Assembly: GCA_903828595.1 (NCBI GenBank)
Contig: CAIKMS010000004.1
Coordinates: 1 to 40,861, forward strand
Direction of reading: 5' to 3'
Source of the DNA: an uncultured Pseudomonadota bacterium
GTDB lineage: Bacteria > Pseudomonadota > Gammaproteobacteria > Steroidobacterales > Steroidobacteraceae
DNA length: 40,861 nt
Position numbers and translations under genes: made by a program. Shown here in pieces: positions 37,728-40,861 of this stretch; within the stretch, counting starts at the first letter, position 1, and every line of letters starts with the position of its first letter. Under the pieces are notes generated by a model. The model was not told the origin of the DNA, made no database searches, and saw only the letters and a list, made by a program, of their open reading frames with translations.

Positions 37728-37817
37728 GGAGAGATGGCCGAGTGGTCGAAGGCGCGCCCCTGCTAAGGGCGTAGGGGAGAAATCCCCTCGAGGGTTCGAA
37801 TCCCTCTCTCTCCGCCA
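37728..37817 (+). tRNA. tRNA-Ser (anticodon GCT)
   Basis: The acceptor stem GGAGAGA (37728-37734) pairs with TCTCTCC (37807-37813), then discriminator G and an encoded CCA. The anticodon loop CTGCTAA gives GCT, reading AGC/AGU. A long variable arm (GTAGGGGAGAAATCCCCTC) is the class II signature of serine tRNAs, and GGTTCGAATCC is the T arm. The 3' half is the likely attachment site of the island that follows. Confidence 0.96.
37779..37817. other. Probable island attachment site (attL) at the tRNA 3' end
   Basis: A P4-type integrase gene begins 164 bp downstream and points away from the tRNA, the classical arrangement for integration at the 3' end of a tRNA gene. No second copy of the T arm/acceptor segment occurs to the right in this window, so the exact core cannot be defined and attR must lie outside. 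Confidence 0.55.
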
Positions 37818-37946
37818 ATTAAGCTTCTCAGGCAGTTTCAGATAGTCTCGAAATTAGTAGAAAAGCTCGTAAAAACAAGGCTTTTTGTTTCTCAGTTTGT
37901 CTCAGACCGCGTTTTACAGCCTCACGCATCTGTTGGTATATTTGCT

Positions 37947-37976
37947 GGTATCAGCTCGGAACTGGACCGAGATACC
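37947..37976 (+). promoter_or_regulatory. Stem-loop directly before the integrase start
   Basis: GGTAT (37947-37951) and CTCGG (37955-37959) pair with CCGAG (37967-37971) and ATACC (37972-37976) around the loop AACTGGA. An additional TGTTGGTAT at 37931-37939 is a perfect inverse of ATACCAACA at 37972-37980. The ATG of the integrase is at 37982 with no Shine-Dalgarno in between. Possible integrase or excisionase binding sites, or translational control. Confidence 0.5.
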
Positions 37977-37981
37977 AACAA

Positions 37982-39172
37982 ATGCTCACAGATACGCAGA
38001 TTCGCAGCGCCAAACCTTCGGTCCGCCCCCGCAAGTTGTCGGACAGCGGTGGCCTGCATTTGCTGGTTGCCACTACTGGTGGCCGCTACTGGCGCTACAG
38101 CTACCGCTTCCTCGGAAAGCAGAAGACGCTCGCGCTGGGGACGTATCCGGATGTGTCGCTCACCCAGGTACGTGATCGGCACTTCAATGCCAGGCAATTG
38201 CTGGCAAAAGGAATCGACCCGTCCGCGGAGAAGCAGAATTCCGGCAAGACGTTCGAGACGGTCGCCCGCGAGTGGCATGCCCATTGGATGGGAGGCGGCC
38301 GGCACGAGCGCCATGCCCACTACGTCCTCAAGCGGCTCGAAGCTGACATTTTCCCGGAGATCGGCGCGCTCCCCCTTTCGGACATCCCGACTTCCGCGTT
38401 CAGAGATGCAGTGCGGAAAATCGAGAATCGAGGCGCTCTCGATATCGCCAAGCGCGTGCTCCAGACCTGTGGGCAGGTGATGCGCTACGCCATGGCCCAC
38501 GATTTCGCGAAGCACAATCCGGTCGCTGGCATCAAGCCGGCTGACGTGCTCAAGCCGCACAAGCGCCGAAACTATCCGCGCGTCGAGGCGGGCGAGCTGC
38601 CGGACCTCATGCACGCCATCGACACGTACGTGGGTTCAGAGCATACCCGGCTCGCACTACAGCTCATGGCGCTAACTTTCGTGCGTACGTCGGAGTTGAT
38701 TGGCGCGCGATGGTCGGAAATCGATATTCCGGGCGCGCGCTGGAATATTCCAGCGGCGCGAATGAAGATGAAGACTCCGCACGTCGTGCCACTCAGCAAT
38801 CAGTCCCTTGGGCTCTTGGAGCAGCTTCGGAAGATCTCCTTCGACAAGGATCTCGTATTCCGAGGTGACGTGAATCCCAAGAAGCCGATGAGCAATAACA
38901 CGCTGCTGTTCGCTCTCTATCGCATGGGCTACCGTGGCCGTATGACCGGGCACGGCTTCCGCGGTGTCGCGTCAACCATCCTCCATGAGCAGGGCTGGCC
39001 GCACGAGCACATCGAATTGCAACTTGCGCACCAGGAACGGAACGAGACCAGTGCTGCCTACAATCACGCGCTGTATCTAAAGCCGAGAGCTGAAATGATG
39101 CAGGCTTGGGCGGATCACATCGATGCGCAACGGAGGGTCTACGAGGCCCGGCTGCAGGCCAAGGCCGCGTAG
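37982..39172 (+). CDS. P4-type tyrosine integrase of the tRNA-Ser island
   Basis: 396 residues. The N-terminal DUF4102-type arm-binding domain begins MLTDTQIRSAKP, with LSDSGGLHLLV and LGTYPDVSL. The core-binding domain is at about 90-185. The catalytic domain has Arg235 (TFVRTSEL), His324 and Arg327 (HGFRG), His350 and the nucleophile Tyr360 (AAYNHALYL). All catalytic residues are present, so it should be active. The next gene converges after only 11 bp. GC-rich codon choice differs from the older genes to the left. Confidence 0.93.
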   Translation: MLTDTQIRSAKPSVRPRKLSDSGGLHLLVATTGGRYWRYSYRFLGKQKTLALGTYPDVSLTQVRDRHFNARQLLAKGIDPSAEKQNSGKTFETVAREWHAHWMGGGRHERHAHYVLKRLEADIFPEIGALPLSDIPTSAFRDAVRKIENRGALDIAKRVLQTCGQVMRYAMAHDFAKHNPVAGIKPADVLKPHKRRNYPRVEAGELPDLMHAIDTYVGSEHTRLALQLMALTFVRTSELIGARWSEIDIPGARWNIPAARMKMKTPHVVPLSNQSLGLLEQLRKISFDKDLVFRGDVNPKKPMSNNTLLFALYRMGYRGRMTGHGFRGVASTILHEQGWPHEHIELQLAHQERNETSAAYNHALYLKPRAEMMQAWADHIDAQRRVYEARLQAKAA

Positions 39173-39183
39173 CTCAGTCTCAG

Positions 39184-39465
39184 TCAGCGGCCGCGGAATT
39201 CAGGATACTTGAGCGGGCGGCCGCGCTTCTTCTGGGGATCCGTGTCGGTAGCGGGGGGCGCGCAGTAACCCTCCGGGTCACTGATCCATGCCTGCAGTGC
39301 CGCCGAAGGCCAACCGCACGCCCGACCGCCCAGATGTACAGGAGGCGGGAAGCGCCGGGCTGCGATTCGCCGGTAGAGAGTAGGGCGGCTCAGCGAAGTA
39401 ATACGTAGGACATCGCGGATACGTAGGAATGCAGGCGCAACCGACAAGGCAGCTTCGCCGGTCAT
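39184..39465 (-). CDS. AlpA-family DNA-binding protein
   Basis: 93 residues. The MerR/AlpA-type winged helix reads FLRIRDVLRITSLSRPTLYRRIAARRFPPPVHLGGRACGWPSAALQAWI (about 13-61), followed by a basic tail. AlpA proteins act as excisionase or integrase activators in P4-like islands, which fits the adjacent integrase. Its start overlaps the stop of the upstream gene by 4 bp. It converges with the integrase. Confidence 0.8.
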   Translation of the reverse strand: MTGEAALSVAPAFLRIRDVLRITSLSRPTLYRRIAARRFPPPVHLGGRACGWPSAALQAWISDPEGYCAPPATDTDPQKKRGRPLKYPEFRGR

Positions 39466-39824
39466 CGCGGGTTCTCCATTGGGCGACGACTGACGGGATC
39501 ACCTCGTCGGTCCGGCCGACCACACCACAGCCGGTCGCGTGTCACCGCACAACGGCCGCGTCGCGACATCCATTTGTGAATTTCATGCCGCTTCCAGCCG
39601 ATCCCGCGGCCGTGAAACCGGACTCGCTTTGGCAGCCGCCCGATTAGCGCCAGGCCGGAAACGACCCAGGCAGGTCGCCGCGTCAATCTAGCGACGTCGT
39701 GGGTGGTCAGCAGGTCCGACCAGCGCGGAAACTCATCATTGATCCACGGGGACAGTGACGGACTAACGCCGTCAGGCGATCGCGTCCCCAAAGAAATCCA
39801 AAGTCCGGATGACTTGCCTTGCAT
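39462..39824 (-). CDS. Second AlpA/excisionase-like small DNA-binding protein
   Basis: 120 residues. The middle part (about 35-85) reads DLLTTHDVARLTRRPAWVVSGLALIGRLPKRVRFHGRGIGWKRHEIHKWM, the same helix-turn-helix plus wing layout as AlpA/MerR-like excisionases. The C-terminus is Arg-rich. Translationally coupled to the following AlpA gene through a 4-bp overlap. No strong ribosome-binding site at ATG 39824, so the N-terminal 30 residues are uncertain. Proposed role: island regulation or recombination directionality, by position only. Confidence 0.6.
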   Translation of the reverse strand: MQGKSSGLWISLGTRSPDGVSPSLSPWINDEFPRWSDLLTTHDVARLTRRPAWVVSGLALIGRLPKRVRFHGRGIGWKRHEIHKWMSRRGRCAVTRDRLWCGRPDRRGDPVSRRPMENPR

Positions 39825-40009
39825 GGCTAGCTCTACTCATCGCGTGTGGTTCCGGTCGCTTTGGGACGAGTTGTCACTCAATGGCGAGTTTGTACCGGGT
39901 CAGCAACCCTGTCGCGGGGCTTCTTGGGGCAAAAGTGGCAATTACTCTCGATCAAGGCACGTCACCAAACTGACCGGCCTTCGCCTGGGGGCAGGATCGG
40001 CTGTTATCC

Positions 40010-40015
40010 TATAAT
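40010..40015 (+). promoter_or_regulatory. -10 element upstream of the cysteine-rich island gene
   Basis: A perfect TATAAT 28 bp ahead of the preferred start at 40044. No clear -35. It implies that translation does not begin at more upstream in-frame starts. Confidence 0.45.
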
Positions 40016-40043
40016 CCCTTTTCATGATCGCACCTGCCGAGAA

Positions 40044-40841
40044 ATGCCAAACGATTCAGAGACATTGCAGTGCTCGACGCATGGCGAATCAAGCGTTACC
40101 TATGTCTGTGAGCACTTGGCCGAAAACCCGGCTCAGCGCTGGCATTGCGACTACCCCGGCCAGGACACGCCGTGGCCAGATGCATGGTGTGATCGCTGCA
40201 ACGTCGAGTTCCTGAAGCAGGGCGAGTGGAATGACGCGAACCAGGGCGTTGCTAACATCAAACTCTTCTGCGCTTCCTGCTATGAGCGCTCAAAGGGCGA
40301 GAGCATTGCCTTCGCCGATCCCGCATCACGCAAACGGTGGAGTGCGTTCGTATCCGACTGCTGCAAAGAGCTCGAACAAAAGAACGAGCAGCTTTGGAAA
40401 AGACTCTCTCTTAGCTCCTACAAGCGATGGGATTGGAACCAGGACACCGCGGAGCTCGTGTTTTCGAACGACGGCGTCCCCGGGGTCGTCGCCCGCATAT
40501 CCTTTGTTGGTTCCCTTTCAACCAAGAGCAACACTTGGCTTTGGGCTTGGGCCAATTTCAGCCTTGTTGACGTGATCCGTGAATCGGCGATAGCGATCCG
40601 GGAGTACGGCGAGAAAGAGGGTTTTGCTTCCCTTACGATCCCGAAATGGCCGGCGACGCAGGAAGATGGATGGCACATGGCGGCTGTCGCCGCCAGAGTT
40701 CTCGGCGCCGAGGGCGCTTACCGTGACCTGACCTGCGATTCCTGGTCCAGCCTGATGTTCCCTAGAATGGTGGAACGGAGGGTTAGGAATCATGCCGAAA
40801 CAACGGTTTACGACGGAAGAGATTATTCACAAGCTGCGTGA
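40044..40841 (+). CDS. Cysteine-rich island protein of unknown function (DUF6882-like C-terminal region)
   Basis: 265 residues from ATG 40044; a longer reading from 39846 would begin upstream of the TATAAT element. The N-terminal part has several Cys/His pairs (CSTHGE, VCEHL, WCDRC, FCASC) suggesting a zinc-binding region. The C-terminal half has LWAWANFSLVDVIRESAIAIREYGEKEGF...WHMAAVAARVLGAEGAY, which I associate tentatively with DUF6882. The last ~25 residues, after about 40740, probably come from an inserted IS, so the native end may be lost. Function unknown. Confidence 0.6.
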   Translation: MPNDSETLQCSTHGESSVTYVCEHLAENPAQRWHCDYPGQDTPWPDAWCDRCNVEFLKQGEWNDANQGVANIKLFCASCYERSKGESIAFADPASRKRWSAFVSDCCKELEQKNEQLWKRLSLSSYKRWDWNQDTAELVFSNDGVPGVVARISFVGSLSTKSNTWLWAWANFSLVDVIRESAIAIREYGEKEGFASLTIPKWPATQEDGWHMAAVAARVLGAEGAYRDLTCDSWSSLMFPRMVERRVRNHAETTVYDGRDYSQAA

Positions 40842-40861
40842 GGCGGACGTGCTGTCCGGGC
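40792..40861 (+). CDS. IS3-family transposase orfA, N-terminal fragment (runs off window)
   Basis: ATG 40792 with GGAGG/AGGA upstream opens MPKQRFTTEEIIHKLREADV (23 codons to the edge). This is the characteristic beginning of IS3-family OrfA, a helix-turn-helix protein (HTH_8 type). It overlaps the end of the preceding gene in another frame, so the element's left end probably lies shortly upstream, around 40735-40760. The terminus could not be fixed without the other end. Confidence 0.85.
   Translation, partial: MPKQRFTTEEIIHKLREADVLSG

Noticed and set aside
37861..37890. AAAAGC...GCTTTT as terminator of tRNA-Ser
   Set aside because: The stem is only six mostly A-T pairs with a long loop; too weak to call.
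37818..40861. Second attachment site (attR) or CRISPR array inside the window
   Set aside because: No repeat of the tRNA 3' end and no regularly spaced direct repeats were found.

Overview
The window comes from a gammaproteobacterial chromosome. The order pilR-pilS-sucC-sucD, nadE, bamD, rluD-pgeF, clpB and recA-recX-alaS-csrA without lysC resembles Xanthomonadales/Nevskiales-type genomes. The GC content is moderately high (my estimate, not computed). The species cannot be named from the sequence alone.

Layout. 1-3391 (minus strand): the first 12 codons of a type IV pilin, its sigma-54 promoter with paired TGACG repeats, and the PilS-PilR two-component system that should drive it. 3496-7665: succinyl-CoA synthetase sucC-sucD, where SucD has a 134-residue histone-H1-like tail, followed by glutamine-dependent NAD synthetase. 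7708-10374: divergent bamD and rluD-pgeF. 10444-12456: a complete 2,013-bp IS1595-type transposon with a perfect 8-bp target duplication; it carries an intact methyltransferase passenger, a dead transposase and a third, internal terminus. 12561-23697: an unknown gene, clpB, an FmdB-type zinc ribbon protein, aspS, an esterase, mutS and a membrane protein of the Gcr 'recombinase' family. 23754-29442: a translationally coupled three-gene RND efflux operon. 29869-32780: crotonase, GT-C-like membrane protein and pncC in one tight run. 32790-37622: LexA-controlled recA, recX, alaS and csrA. 37728-37817: tRNA-Ser(GCT).

From 37818 onward the window enters a genomic island integrated at tRNA-Ser. It has a P4-type tyrosine integrase whose start sits directly behind a stem-loop, two overlapping genes for AlpA-like DNA-binding proteins, a cysteine-rich protein of unknown function, and the first 23 codons of an IS3-family orfA at the right edge. 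The far end of the island is outside the window.

Functional themes: pilus control, TCA/NAD metabolism, ribosome and outer-membrane assembly, proteostasis, DNA repair (mutS, recA, recX) and drug or solute efflux, broken by two mobile insertions. The items most worth following up are the IS1595 passenger transposon with three termini, the H1-like tail on SucD, and the integrase start and cargo of the tRNA-Ser island.
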